Part shown: positions 11,183-26,100 of the stretch, piece after piece | Layout of the letters: every line of letters starts with the position of its first letter | Numbering within the stretch: the stretch's first letter is position 1 | Assembly (NCBI GenBank): GCA_922989275.2 | Contig: OV277857.1 | Location: forward strand, 5,952,001 to 6,016,000 | Origin: Gari tellinella | Taxonomy: Eukaryota > Mollusca > Bivalvia > Cardiida > Psammobiidae | Reading direction: 5' to 3' | DNA length: 64,000 nt | Notes under the pieces: model-generated | What the model saw: only the letters and a program-made list of their open reading frames with translations | The model's database searches: none | What the model was told of the DNA's origin: nothing | Position numbers and translations under genes: made by a program

Positions 11183-14100
11183 GTGTGTATTAACCCCTTT
11201 GTACCCTAGTATTATAACCTAATGCTCTATATATAGAGAATCTTGTATGAGTGTTCATTATTTATCATTTTTAATAAACGAATTGACTTAAATAATATGA
11301 CACGAGCCTTGGAGAGCGTCATATTCATTTTAGTCAACGAGTTTATTAAAATGATAAATAATGGGCACGATTGTGAGATTCTATTTATCACACAACAAGT
11401 TTAAGCACCTATTACATTGATTGAAGCCATAGATTGTAGACCCTCCGCTATATAGATTTTCCGCCAAAACGTTACGTTGTTTACGTAACCGTTGTCGCAA
11501 ATGACATCATTTGGCGTCCGGCTACATGCAGCGGTTGTGGACGAACAGGATGGGCTGGAGCCTAAAAAACGATATTCTACTACAGTGTTGTGCCTAGGCC
11601 GCGGCATTGCGGGAATCCCGCATTTTTTTCACAATTGTCCCTTAAAAATTCGCCTTGCGCGGGCGTATGGGCGCGCTGTAAAAAATCGCATTTTCGGCAA
11701 TTTCTACTAGTTTCTGCTCCATTCCGATTCAATTCCGGAGAAAAGAGAGATCACAAAGGGAGATTAATCTTAGTATTGAAAATAGACTGTGCGCGTATAC
11801 TATACGTGAAGAATATCGGCATATAGAATCGGTATGTAAACCAGTCTGGTTCCGCTTTGTGATAATGGCGTCGGAACGATGCGCTTGACGGATTTTCTTT
11901 CCGATCAAAATAGACAACTAGCAGACGATGCTTCGTTTAAACAAAGTGTTGAGGATACTCCTTCAACATCATCTGAACCAAGACACTCGCTTCAACATGT
12001 TTAAAAAAGACAAAAATCAAATTGCCCGTCGTGTAAACAGCGACTCTACGATACGAGATACAGCGACTGTCTCCTGATCGGAGAATCTTCCCTAGCTGTA
12101 CAGTCTTACAGAGACAGTCATGACAGTTAAAGACCGTAAGCTGTAAAAACAGTATTCTAATTAAAAGGTAGGTATATCGTGTTTTAAAGGTTTTTTAGTG
12201 TGTCCCCCAAAAATTTCAAATGTCCCCCAAAAATTTTGACAGCGCGCCACCGTGTCCCCCAAAAATTTGGACCTAGGCACAACACTGCTACTAGTGAATT
12301 ATGATATTTACATAATGGCTTTATGTCACTCCCAGACCGCAAGTTTTGTGATAAAACGTGTTATTCGTTAGTTTTAACTGTTATTCTGACATTTTGCTAA
12401 TCTGGGGGAAACTGTTTTAACTGTTCCCCTCCAGGATAAATGGTCCATGCGCAAAAAAGATGCGTAGAAGTTTTAAAACCAGGGTGAGAAGATTCCCGAT
12501 ATTGTAATGAAACAATATTGAATAATTGTCATTGATTGGTGTATGGTGAAGGTATAATACTTTATTTTGTGCTTTATCATTATTTATTACAATAATATTA
12601 TGAATGAGACCGTTCATAATACACATCAAGTTTAGCCGCTATCCTTTATACCGAAAAACAAAAAACGGACCAGAGCATTGCATAATGTGCGGATGTAAAC
12701 TTGCAAACGCTTACAAGAAGACACAGATTATTCATCAGACATCTGTCTAAAACTAAAAATGACTAATAAATTTTATTTCGTTTGTATTTTGGCTCAGATT
12801 ATCATTAGTTCTTTTTGAAAATCTAGTTATTTAACTATTAAGACTTAAGTAATAAAACAGTTATTTCATTCGTGTTAGAGGAACAGTAAAAACTATTGTA
12901 ACTTGTTAACTTATCAGGGAAGATATTTCTAACTGTTGCCATCGGCAATGGGCAACAGGTCAAAAGTCTTCCCTGATACATCAGGCCAATAGCTTTGACT
13001 GTTCCCCAAACACACATGAAATAATTGTATACTGTAACTGCTTTCAAATATGATATACAGTAAAATCCTGTTTTACAGTTATTGTGACAAACCAGGAGAA
13101 GGCTTGTTATGGTGTTTATTGTTTAACCCATTACCCCATAAATACACCTTTTTACACCTTAAATTTATTCCTCCACAGAAGAAAAAAGTTGCATCATAAA
13201 GTAATAAATATGTATGATAAAAAATATTTTCTCTATTTTTGCAGAGATCTTGGTTTAAAGCAGGCTGAAAGTAAAGCAGAATGCGCCTTAGGGCGCATTC
13301 TGCTTTACTTTCAACCTGCTTTAACCCATTACCTCATAGCCTATTTCAAGCTTTGAAAACAGGTGACCACTTAAAGCAGGTTGAAAGTAAAGCAAAATGT
13401 GCCTTAAGGCACATTCTGCTTTACTTTCAGCCTGTTTTAAGCTACCATCTGCTAGGATATAGAAAATATTTCTTCTGGTTATTTCATAGTTTCATAGTTT
13501 ATTACTGTATAATCAGGCCACCGGCCCATAAACATATACATTCATACAGTATCAAAATACATGTGTGCAGTGAATAGTAACAGGAGTGCAGTGAGCAAAC
13601 ATATATATGTACATGATATAGTCAAAAGTTATTAATATTACATATTTCATCTATAAAGTGTTTCCAATCAGAAATTCTGTCCTTCTTTTAAATGCATAGT
13701 ATATGAACATAGCTAGATTCTTAATATCATTCTCATTTTCAGAAGACATAATAGATATAAAGTTGTTTAAACATGAATGTCGTGCTAAATTTCCTGCAAT
13801 ATATATCGAACGTAGATCTTTGTACAAGGGGCAAACCATGATAAAATGCAGTTCATCTTCTATTTCCGTTTCACAGTATATGCAGTGTCTCTGATCTCGA
13901 GGGATACCGTAGTGTCGTCCTCTCTCAATCATTAGACAGTGAGATGAGCTTCTAAACTTTGCTAATGCTGCGCGGAACTTACTAACATTGATTATATTTA
14001 CATATGACTCTATACTAAATAGATTTTTGTACTGTTTATAATATAGAAGTTTTTTATTTGAAATACAATTGCTTGACCATTGCTGGAAATATTGGTTTTT

Positions 14101-17100
14101 AAGTCTTTCAACATAATGAAAAATAAACAAGTTTTCATTATCAACCCTTTGGTTATACCAAACATAACCGAAGCCATTACTGCATAAGTTGCGTCTCAGA
14201 TATGTAACCCAATTAATATGACCAATGTTGTCATAATATTTTTGCATGTCATAACATAACCTAACAATCATAGTTCTAGGCAATTTTAACAGTCTTAACC
14301 AAAACTTAATACATCTTTTAGCCGTACATATATATAAAGGGTATCGACCAAGATCCCCAACTATAGCGTCATTACAGGCCTTAGTGCCTGTTTGTAAAAA
14401 TCGTTTGCAAGCATAAATGTGGACACTTTCAGAGGCTTCCATACATTGTAGTCCCCACAACTCCGAACCATACATTAATATTGGGCAAATTTTAACATCA
14501 AATATTCTAAAAAATGTTTGCCTAGGTATATATGGTAACACACTCAAACACTGCATAACGTAATTAAAAACACCTTTTGCCTTAATAGATACAGCCTCTG
14601 CCATTCTGTGAAGTGACAAACGATTTGTAAAATATACACCAACAAATGTAAATCCATTCACAGTTTCAATGTAATTACCTTTAAAAGTCCAACGTTCTCT
14701 TCTAGATAATTGACCCCCACGCTTAAAAACCATAATCTTCGTTTTCTTTATATTGACTTTAATTTTGTTATGTTCAGAAAAAGACTGTAAAATATTTAGC
14801 TGTTTCTGGAGACCTACCACAGTGTCCGCTATGAGTGCTATGTCATCTGCAAACATCAATAAAAATAGTTCAAAGATGTCAGGAAATAACTGGATACCTC
14901 TTGTTCCTGCTTGTAGCAAATCATCGTGTAAATCATTTATGAATAGGCAAAATAACATTGGACTTAACGGACATCCTTGTCTTAGACCGATTGGACAATC
15001 AAATTCATCAGTTAACGTGTTTGTAGCCCTTACACAAGCTTTTACTTTTTCGTAAATTGATTTGATTGCGTTAAAAAGATTTCCTTTAATACCATATTTG
15101 CGTAAAGAGGCATATAAAATATTTCGTTCAACTGAATCGAACGCCTTTTCAAAATCAATAAAAGCGACGTACACGGACTTTTTCCTTCTATTTAGATATT
15201 TAGATACAACAGAATACAGAATGAATGCATTATCAATAGTTCTGTATCCACTGCGAAAACCCGCCTGTGATTCTGAAAGTTTATTATATGATTCAACATA
15301 GAATGTCAAACGTTTTGATAGAATTGTTATGTACAGTTTACTCAATGTATCCAGTAAAGCAATGCCTCTGTAATTGTTAGGATCCTGTATATTTCCCTTT
15401 TTATATATTGGGACAATAATTGCTTTACTCCATGCCTCCGGGAACTCACCTTTACTTAGCAATCTGTTAAAAAGAATACGTATATATGGCAGTAAAGCTT
15501 TTATACCATATTTTATATTTTTAGCTGATATATTACCCGATGAAGCTTTGTTAACTTTTAATTTAGTTACTGCTGCGAGTATTTCATCATCGCTTATATA
15601 AGCGTTAAAAAGAGATTGCGCCGGGTCTTCATTATCGACTATATCATTTTCTACAAATTCATCGGTGTTCTCGACATTTTCCTGATTATGCGAAAAAAGA
15701 GAATTAAAATGAGCAAACCATGAGTCCGCGTCAATAGTGTTTGTAACTCTAGCAGTACCCAGTAAACCTCTTAACTTACTCCAAAATGTACATGTACCCG
15801 CTGATTCTTCTACTCCATCTACATATACTTTGTAATAAGCTTGCCTTTTCCTTTTACATATACTTTTATACTTCTTTTTGCTTTGTATGTAAATATTTAA
15901 ATCATTTACACCTCGGCTGGACCGAAATCTTCTTAAATCTGAATTAACTACTGACTTATGCTGTCTACATTCTCTATCATACCAATCTTTGTTTAAATTC
16001 ATACCTTTTCTTTTGTATGTTCTTCTGAACTGTTCAGAGCATTCAAGTATTGTATTTTCAAATAATGTTATCACTTCGTTGATATTTGCTTCTTTATCAC
16101 ACAGCAATGTTTCAAAATTTTCAAAATTACCATTTACAACATGGTCTCTCAAGCATTGATGGTAACTTTCACCATTTTCCTGGTTTATCTGATAGTAGGA
16201 GATATTTTCATTTTTCTTAATATCAACTCTATTTACCTCATCATGTAATATACTCTGTAACTCTATATATATAGGAAAATGACAACTTTCATATCTTTTC
16301 AAAATTTCGAAATTATTAACAAACTCAATTAGCTTCTTGGTTAATATAAAGTAGTCAATTGTGCTACACCCATTGTTGTTCAGAAAAGTATATTCACCCT
16401 TACCAGTGTCTTTTCCAAACCTACCGTTTATGATGTAGCAACAATGTGATTTGCAGAAGTTTAATAATGTACGTCCAAACTTATTGATTTTAGTATCACT
16501 ATTTGACCTCTCAAAACCTATATCGTTATCAAAAATATCGATATATTCATTGAGTTCTGGTACATTTTCATTAAAAGTTACAAAGTCATCACATTTACCC
16601 GTTCTGGAATTCAAATCACCATTTAGAATCAAATGAAGTCTTGTAAGATCATTACTGATATACACTTCTTCAAATTCATCAAGTCCATTGAAACCCTGTT
16701 GTCCGTAGAAGGGAGAGTTTTCGGTACATATTCTTGGCTGTATAAATTGGAACTTTTTTCTTCAGTGGAGGAATAAATAGATGTGTAAAAAGGCGTTTTT
16801 AAGGGGTAATGAGTTAAGTGGTCACCTATCTCAATACTAGAAACAGGTTATGGGGTAATCATAAATGGGTTAAGACAGGTGGTTGCTTAAAACTAGATGA
16901 ACATAAAGCAGAAAACAATCAGTCAATTTTATAGATGTGGGAGGCATATAGTTTTTTTCCTGTCTGTGTGTGCATGCACATAAGTTAAACTAGATTATAC
17001 CATTTTTTTCTAGCATCTGTGATCAACATCACTTGTGTCTTGTAATATATCCTGCTTTTAGCTGATTCCTATCTTAAAGATTGTTAATTTACAGACATAG

Positions 17101-20100
17101 GGTTGAAGTATAATGTATTGCAATGCAATGTCATGTCTTAATTTGAAAATTTAAAATTTCAGAAAATTGTCTTTCACTACCAGATTCATGAAAATTTAAG
17201 TTTGTTAATAACCTTGTCATTTGTGGTAAACTTACAGAGCTCCAGATAAAGGGGAGTAAACTGCACAAATTCAACATTTTCTCACTTATTTTAGCTCCAA
17301 ATCCTATGGTGTTACTACTCATTGGAATCGTCTCTTCGAGACGATTCTAACGAGTAGTGATACCATAGGCTTTAAAGCAGAAATAAAGATTTTAGTTTTT
17401 GAAATACTCCACTTATCTGGAGTCCTAGCCCCGAGGTTATAAAACTTAAAATGAACTCTGTGCTCAAAACTCAGAATTTTTCTCAGCTCATAACACTTCG
17501 GCAAACATTTTATTTTATAACTAGTATTTTCATACATAATCATACTGTAATAATGTATCCAAATGAGGTTACACAAATCAAATAAAACGTGTTTTGTAAA
17601 AACTAGAGCCTGTTATCGAAACTGAGTTTTGAGTACAGAGTTCGTTTTAAGTTTTATAACCTCGGGCCTGGCTTATATTAACCAATTGAGCCCTAGCAAG
17701 TATACTCACAACATTTATTCTGACCATCACCACTCACCCCATTGTTTTATTACAGAAAGCTGACCCAGCCCAATTTGTCAGAGTATTTGGACAGGCATGC
17801 AAGATCAATTTAGATCAAGCAGTTGCCATAGCTGCAGAAAGTCCACAGAGCATGTAAGCAAAACTTATGATTTCATTGTCAGGGCTGCCATTTCTCCGGA
17901 TTTTTCCTAAGTCTTCGGATTTTTATCCTAGCAGATGGTAGCTTAAAACAGGCTGAAAGTAAAGCAGAATGCGCCTTAAGGTGCATTCTGCTTTACTTTC
18001 AACCTGTTTTAAGCAGTCATGTGTCTTCAAAACAAGAAACAGACTATGGAGTAAAGGTACGATTAGTAAAATTGCATCTGAAAAATTGAAATCTAGGGAT
18101 TTTTATGATCAACTTATGGCAGCCCTGCATTGTTAACCATTTCCTTTGTACAAGTACAATAGTATGTCTTAAAACTTAGTTTAGTTCAAACATTTTGTTT
18201 TCATAATCATTAAATTAATATTATGGAAAATGTATTAAAAGCTGAAAACATATTGAGATATGCCTTGAAAATGCAGGAGCCTTATGGGAATCACATTTTC
18301 TGTTCTTCCGTCTGTCCATCAATCCTTTTGATGAAACAAAATAATGGGAACAGTTAATCACATATTAGTTTACATGATTGGTGCCATGAGAAGATGAGAT
18401 GACACCTATAGTTTTTGGTGTTAGATCAAATAAAATAGTTCTTATGGCTTAAATATCATGACTATACCGTGTAACTATATATTTCAGTGGAGGAATGAAT
18501 TAAAGGCTTTAAAAGTTATAATTGGGGTAGTGGGTAAAAAGTCTTATTTTCTGTTTATGGCCCATTTCAATGGAACTCTGTTTTACCTGTCCATTTAAGC
18601 AAACCAGAGTTTGAAAGAAAACAGATTGAAATCACCTATTTATAAAAAATTCATAAGATAGTTTGACATCAGAAATAAGCAGATATATGATACTATTTCA
18701 GGATGCCGTGGCAGGGGGACAAAAGCAACATGATTGACAGATTTGATGTACGAGCACATCTGGATATAATGCCCCCAGAAAAATCCTACCCAATAGAGTA
18801 AGCCTAAACTTAACCCTTGACCCCATGGCCTGTTTCTAGTTTTGAAGACATGCGACAACTTAAAGCAGGTTGAAAGTTAAGCAGAATGCACCCTTAGACA
18901 CATTCAGCTTTACTTTCAGCCTGTTTTAGCTACCATCTGTTTGGATATAGAAACTGTTTATTAATCTAATGGTGCATTTTAATGACTTACAAAGTGGAAC
19001 TATTTTTGTCTGTGGAGGAATAGATTTAATGAGTAAAAAGGCGTATTTATGGGTAATAGTTCAATCAATGTGTTTTCAAGATACATGTAGTTTCAAGAGT
19101 TATTTTCATATGTTTGCTGAAATCAGGACAACAGCATCATAGTCTGTGGAGTTCTTGTTACTCTATACTGTAACTGTCATATAGAGGTATGAGTGTTCAT
19201 TATTTATCATTTTTAATAAACGAGTTGACTAAAATAATATGACGCGAACCTTGGCGAGCGTCATATTCATTTTAGTCAACGAGTTTATTAAAAATGATAA
19301 ATAATGAACACGAATGTGATATTCTATTTATCACATTACAAGTTCAAGCACCTATTAAATTGATTTGAAGCCGTAGTTTGTAGACCCTCCGCTATATAGA
19401 TTTTTCGCCAAACGTTACGTTGTTTACGTTAACGTCATAGTAAATGACGTCATTTGGCACCCCCGCTACATGCAGCGCTTATGGACGAACAAGTTAGGCC
19501 GGAGCCCAAAAAACGATATTCCACTAGTGGATTACGATATTTATACAATCGCTTTATGCAACTCCCAGACCGCAAATTATGGGATAAATACTTTTATGGT
19601 GCTGTAAGACACCATAAGTTCCAGAGCTTAGATCCTGATAATAGGAAATAAAATAAAAACTTAACAAATTTATTCTCTCATTTCAGCATCAAATTCTATG
19701 GTGTCACTACTCGTTAGAATTGTCTTGAAGAGACAATTCTAATTAGTAGTGACACCATAGGGTTTAATGAAGAAATAAAGATTTTAGTTATTGAAATACT
19801 CCCCTTATTTATAACTATTTGTTTTGAAAAACATCTTAAAAATAAATAATCTATTCATTGTTACTGTGTAAACCTGATCAGATGATTTAGCTGCATTGTT
19901 TCCAATGTTTGAGAATGCTTTTTAACCCTTTCCTCCATAGATTTTGTAGTTTGTAGTTTTGAAGACAGGTGGCTATTTAATAAAGTAGGGTGAAAGTAAA
20001 ACAGAATGTGCCTTAAAGCACATTCAGCTTGACTTTCAGCCTGCTTTAAGCTGACATCTGCTAAGATATACTAAAAGGAAATATTTCTCATGTTGTATAT

Positions 20101-23100
20101 TCTTTACTGTATAAAATGGATCTATTTTCCTCAGTGAAGGAATTAATTAAATGCATAAAAAGGTATATCTATGGAGTAAAGGGTTATTGACATGGATGAT
20201 TCTGTGTTAGAACAGATACAGTCAAACTTTGATATCCAGAACTCGCTTAATTCGAACTATCAGATTTATCGACAAATGAATTGCATTATTTCATGTTCGG
20301 TTAAGTCAAACATACCTGTATTTCAAAGTTAAAACGTGGCTAGGCCAGGTTTTAACTTTGAAATACGGGTATGTTCGACACAACCGAGTTCGAGATTTCG
20401 AAGTTTAAATGTATACAATATTCCACAAATTTACACTCAATTCTTGTGTTTTCTTCCACTTGCAGACTAACCAGGGATCAGGAAGAAGAAGAGAGGAGAT
20501 TTAACTATGAGAGATACAGGATCATTGTGGAAAATGAGAGTTCTGGCTGTATGTACTCAAATGCCTTAGTGTTAACCCATTACCCCATAAATACGCCTTT
20601 TTATGCCCCCGGCATCGACAGATGCGGGAGCATATAGTAATCGTCCTGTCCGTCCGTCCGTCCTTCCGTCCGTCTGTAACCAGGTTAAGTAGATTTTACC
20701 GTTTCGTCTAGCATCAACACCACTTATTCAAATGCTTGGATACTTATACAGTTGTTGCCTTGGACCATTCCCTAGCCACCAATAATACCTAACCTTGATT
20801 TTGACCTTGACCTTGACCTAATTTGGACTTAGAATATTTTGAATGGGCTATTTCTTGGTTAACTAGATTTTACCGTTTCGTCTAGCATCAACACCGCTTA
20901 CTCCAATGCTTGGATACTTATACAGTTGTTGCCTTGGACCATTCCCTATCCACCAATATCACCCAACCGTGATTTTGACCTTGTCCTTGACCTAATTTGG
21001 ACTTAGAATATTTTGAATAGGCTATTTCTTGGTTAACTAGATTTTACCGTTTTGTCTAGCATCAACACTACTTACTACAATGCTTCTATACTTATACAGT
21101 TATTGCCTTGGACCATAACCAAGCTTAGTTTGACCTTGATCTTGACCTAAGTTGGACTTAGAAAAGATTCAGAATATATTGTCAAGGATGCCACCGGGGG
21201 CATAAGCGTTTATTGAACGCAGTCTTGTTACGGCTTTAATTTATTCCTCCACTGAAGAAAATAGCTCTAATTTGTACAGTTATGACTATGCATTAGGAGT
21301 AATTTTTTCTCTATTGTAGCAGCTGGTAGCTTAAAGCTCGCTGAAAGTAAAGCAGAATGCGCCTGAAGGCGCATTCTGCTTTACTTTCAACCTGCTTTAA
21401 GTGGCCACCTGTCTTCAAAACTAGAAACAGGCTATGGGGTAATGGGTTAAATCTTATCCCGAATACCCTTGTATAAACACACCCCACCCCTCTAACAAAT
21501 ATCCCCATCCTTATCTGCCAAAAAATACTGTACTTTTAAGGCTTTCTCCTATAAATTGTTTTCAATATTGAGGACAGATCATTGCTTAACCCTTTCCCCC
21601 ATAGAAGCACCTTTAAGCACATTTAATTTATTCATTCACCGAAGAAAATAGTTCCAATTTATACATTCATGAAAAGGTATTATAAGAAATATTTTCTATA
21701 TTCTAGCAGATACTAGCTTAAAGCAGGCTGAAAATAAAGCAGAATGCGCCTTACGTTTCAACCTCACCTATCTTCAATACCAGAAATCCCCTATGGGATC
21801 AGGGCTCCAGATAAGGGGAGTATGTAAAAAATCAAATTTTTTATTTCTGCATTAAATCCTATGGTGTCACTGATCATTAGAATTGTCTCTTCAAGACGAT
21901 TCTAATGAGTAGTAACATAATAGAATTTGGTGGTGAAATGAGTGAGAATATGTTGAATTTGTTCAGTTTACCCCCTCTTATCTGGAGCCCTGGGGGTACA
22001 GGGTTAAGACTTATGTGTTTTGCATTAACAGTGACAGAGGAACAGGCTCTACATCAGCTTTATCTGGATGAGCAGTTTGGTGCCATTAACAAGGATGCTG
22101 AAGAAGAGAAAAACAAGTAAGGGCATAAAACCTAACCATTTCCTCCAAACAAGTGCCATAGGGTGCTTTTACCTTTTGGTCAACATGTAGATTAATAAAT
22201 GGTCATTTGTTGATGGTGTTACCCCATTTAAGCCTAGTGGCTATTAAAAGGGACATTGGCAAACAGTGTAGTACCGTTTGCTATTGCATATGAAATGTTT
22301 TGCTGTATGGAAAAACGTTGCAGTGTCTTTGGTCACCCTTGTATATCTATAACGAAATCTTCCAGCAAGCACTTGGGGAGTGTTTATTGCAATATCCAGG
22401 CATACATGGGCTGATATCGGTGGCAGCTTAAAGCAAGATGAAAGTTAAGCAGAACGTTCCTTTAGGAGCTTACTGCTTAACTTTAATCTTGCTTTAAGTT
22501 GCCACCTGCCTTTAACATAGATGGATATAGGTGACTTGCACAATTGTCTAATGAGGAAAGGGTAAATTGTGTGTTTCGTTGTAAAATTTAATGTATGGTA
22601 AATAATTTTCTTAGCCATGGGGGAAAGTATCATAATGAAGCTTACTTGTTAGAGATGAAAGGATTTTTTTCTTGCACTGAAAAATAATTATTAAATCTAT
22701 TTCTTTTATGCTTATTAAATCAATGTTAAGAAACAACAAAATGTGGCTTGGTTGTATAGCCCTCTACTCCATAGAGCATTGAAGACAGGTGACCACTTGA
22801 AGCAGGTTGAAAGTAAAGCAAAATGAGCCTTAATATGCATTCTGCTTTACTTTCAGCAAGATTTAAGCTACTAGAATATAGATTTTATTTCTCACTGTGC
22901 ATATTCAGAACTGTAGAAAAAACTTCAATTTTCTTCAGTTGACGAATAAATTAAAGGCCTTAAAAGGCATATTTATGGAGTAATTGGTTCAGCATTGCAA
23001 ATATGCTAATACATATCAGGGCTCCAGAATAAGGTGAGTAAACTGAACAATTCAACGTTTTCTCACTAATTTCAGCACTAAATCATATGGTGTTACTACT

Positions 23101-26100
23101 CATTAAAATCGTCTCGAAGAGACGATTCTAATGAGTAGTGACACCATAGGGTTTAAAGCAGAAATAAAGATTATAGTTTTTGAAATACTCCCCTTATCTA
23201 GAGCCCTGCATATCTGCTTCTAAATGTGCATGTTTTTCTCAGATTGAAAGACAAGAAAGCAGCCATTGGGTACAGGTTAAAAGGTTTTACTGTAATGAAT
23301 TTTTCAGGTTAAAAGGTTTTACTGTAATGTATTTTTCAGGTTAAAAGGTTTTACTGTAATGAATTTTTCAGGTTAAAAGGTTTTACTGTAATGTATTTTT
23401 CAGGTTAAAAGGTTTTACTGTAATGTATTTTTCAGGTTAAATGGTTTTACTGTAATGTATTTTTCAGATTGAAGGACAAGAAGGCAGCCATTGGGTACAC
23501 GTATGAGGACAGCACACAGGAGAACCAGGAAGATGATGAGAGTGAGGACAGTGAAGAAGAAGAGGACATTGAAACATTAGATCTAGGTATGGTGTAATGC
23601 AACAACGGTTTATTGCAATACATCAAAAGTCGAGGTCCACCAACCGGCGGACGTAGTCGAGGGGTAAAGCACCCACTTACGACGTCAGGGGTTGTGAGTT
23701 CGATCCCCCACTGGACCAAGTTCTTCGGATGAGACTTTATAAACTGAGGTCCGGTGTATGAGTGCTTTACACTTGGCATCTAAAAGAACCAGAGAACTCA
23801 TTCGTTAATAAGAGTAGGGCATCGGGCCGGGGTTCTCTGTATCCACTCCCCTCTCTCGGGGGGCATCCAACTAGCCCATAGATTGCAGAAACGGACGTTA
23901 ACAAACAAAACAAAAACAAAACGAGGTCCACCATAACAACTCAGTCTATGATTCGCTGCAGCAGGTTTTATTCTTTCAACTCCATGATCCTGTTTAAAAT
24001 ATATTCAGTACATGTGCAAACAGTGTAGACCCTGATCCTATAGGAGCCCTCTGATCAGGATCTACACTGTTTGCTTATTTAAAGCAGTATTTATTAAACT
24101 ACCCAGAGTTTCAAGTAGACTAGTTCAGGTTTTGGTACCTTAAATGAACCACAAGGTAATCTGCCCACAAGAATTACTTAAGTGTTGAAAGAGTTAATAA
24201 TAGCAGGAGAAGGGTTAATATATACAGTGTTCCCTCCCAACAACAACTCCCTCCTTATAACGACCCTTGCCGCTGTTCCCAAATCATATCTAAAGCTTTC
24301 ACGGCTGAATATCATCTGCTTAAAATTGTTGACTGCTGGTTTTCTCAAATTTATATATTAGACATTTTGATAGAGAAAAAACATAATGACGAGTGACAAA
24401 CAGCTTGAATCCAGATCAGACGCCGCGTTACGCGGCGCCTGATCTGAATTCAAGCTGTTTGCAAAATAATGTAAGTCCATTTCCCTACCTCTAACGACTC
24501 CCTCCGAACAATGCACACAAGTTTTGTCTCCCATTGGGTGTCGTTGTAGAGAGGGAGCGCTGTACTATGTTTATGTAAATGTAGTATTTGTCTTTTGTTG
24601 TAGATATTGTATTGGATGTGGATACCTTGACAGATGAGCAAATACAGCAGCTGAATATCTGTGGAACGCAGTTTGGCATGGGCAAAGCAGATTACATTAA
24701 GTAAGTTCTGTCTGCTTTCAAAGTAGTGTTTTACCCATTACCCCATTATTTGTTTCTAAATTTTAGGACAGGTAACCACTTAAAGTAGGTTGAGAGTAAG
24801 CAGAATTTTGCCTGTATGCTTCTTCTGGTTCATATTCATGAACTAATTTCTTCAGTGAAGTAATGAATTAAAGGCGTACAAATGTGTATTTATAGATTAA
24901 TGGGTTATATAAATTATTGACCAAATTGAAAGAGAAGGTTTATGATTCTTAACTATGCTTTAATTTCACTGAAATCATTACCAAACTTGCTTACAATGAA
25001 TATGGCCTCATTCTTTTATGCACCAATTTGAATTAAAAGAGTTATTCCCCTTGACTATTTGCTACTATAGATTTGTAATAGACTACAGTGTATTTATAAT
25101 AATGTTGCTTTAATTCAGATATTTAAAGAAAGACAAAGATGAACAAGAGGCCCTCAGATTGGCCAAGCAGTTGGAAGAGGAGAAAGCCCAGTTTGCTGTA
25201 TGTACAGTTGATATTTGATTCCCTCACTTAATCCAGTGCAGTTAAATAAGTAACCTTTCTTGTATCTTACCTGTAAATACAGTAAAGCTGTATTGCAGCG
25301 GGAAATATGTTTTTTCTCTCCCATTAACCCATTACATCATATCTTGTTTCTAGTTTTGAAAACAGGTTGCACTTAAAATGTTCATTGAAAATTACTATGT
25401 GCATTGCCAACCGTTTGAAAGCTATATCAGAAGCTGTGTTATTGAGCATCTGATCAGGCTCCTAATTGACTGCAACTCAGACGATGAATAATCACTAATA
25501 TTTTCAAGAAATTGCCATTTACTACAATTATTAAAGTGTATTGGGTTTGTGTTTCACTTTGTTTAACCCTTTCCCCAATAGAAGCGCCTTTTAGCGAATA
25601 TGATTTATTCCTCCGCTGAACAAAATAGTTCCAATTTAATCAGTTATGAATATATATTATAGGGAATATTTTCTATATTCTAGCACATGATAGCTTAAAG
25701 CAGGCTGAAAGAAAAGCAGAATGCGCCTTAAGGCACATTCTGCTTTTCTTTCAACCTGCTTTAAGTAGTCACCTATCTCTAATTCTAGAAATAGGCTATC
25801 AGGTAACGGGTTAAGCTGCAAAGAATAACATCTTCCCCACATTATTTGTGTGGTATGCAGTCATTCACAAGAAGATCCGCTGGCAGTGTTTCAGCAGATA
25901 ATACTTTGGAAGCAGAAAGTAGTTTTTCTGCATACACAGTGTTAACCCTTCTGATTATAGCGTATAATGGAAGTTTTTGAAAAATGTACACCAAGCTCAT
26001 TGTCTGCACTGTTTTCTTATAGGATATGTTTGACATAAGTCTGCACTATTTCCTAATTAAGTTAATTAATGTTAAAGTAATGACATTAAATGTTCATAGT

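Larger units (their letters stand above)
13325..16813. mobile_element. Family C MITE (inner copy), split by a LINE
   Basis: Left half 13325 to about 13480-13512 (CCCATTACCTCATAGCC, core palindrome, GCTAGGATATAGAAAATATT). Right half from 16738-16741 (TATAAATTGGAACTTTTTTC, TTCAGTGGAGGAATAAAT, GGGGTAATGAG). TTAA is duplicated on both sides, as expected for piggyBac-type insertion. Confidence 0.85.
13127..16869. mobile_element. Family C MITE (outer copy), split by an inner copy
   Basis: TTAA at 13123-13126 and 16870-16873; CCCATTACCCCATAAATAC start and TATGGGGTAAT..GGG end. Interrupted at its TTAA (13321-13324 / 16814-16817) by a second family C copy. Its first half holds the palindrome AGCAGAATGCGCC..GGCGCATTCTGCT. 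Confidence 0.85.

Noticed and set aside
13703..15601. Several + strand ORFs of 60-100 codons
   Set aside because: Antisense shadows of the LINE ORF2.
23276..23467. CRISPR-like regular 32-bp repeat
   Set aside because: Units are contiguous without spacers and lie in a eukaryotic intron.
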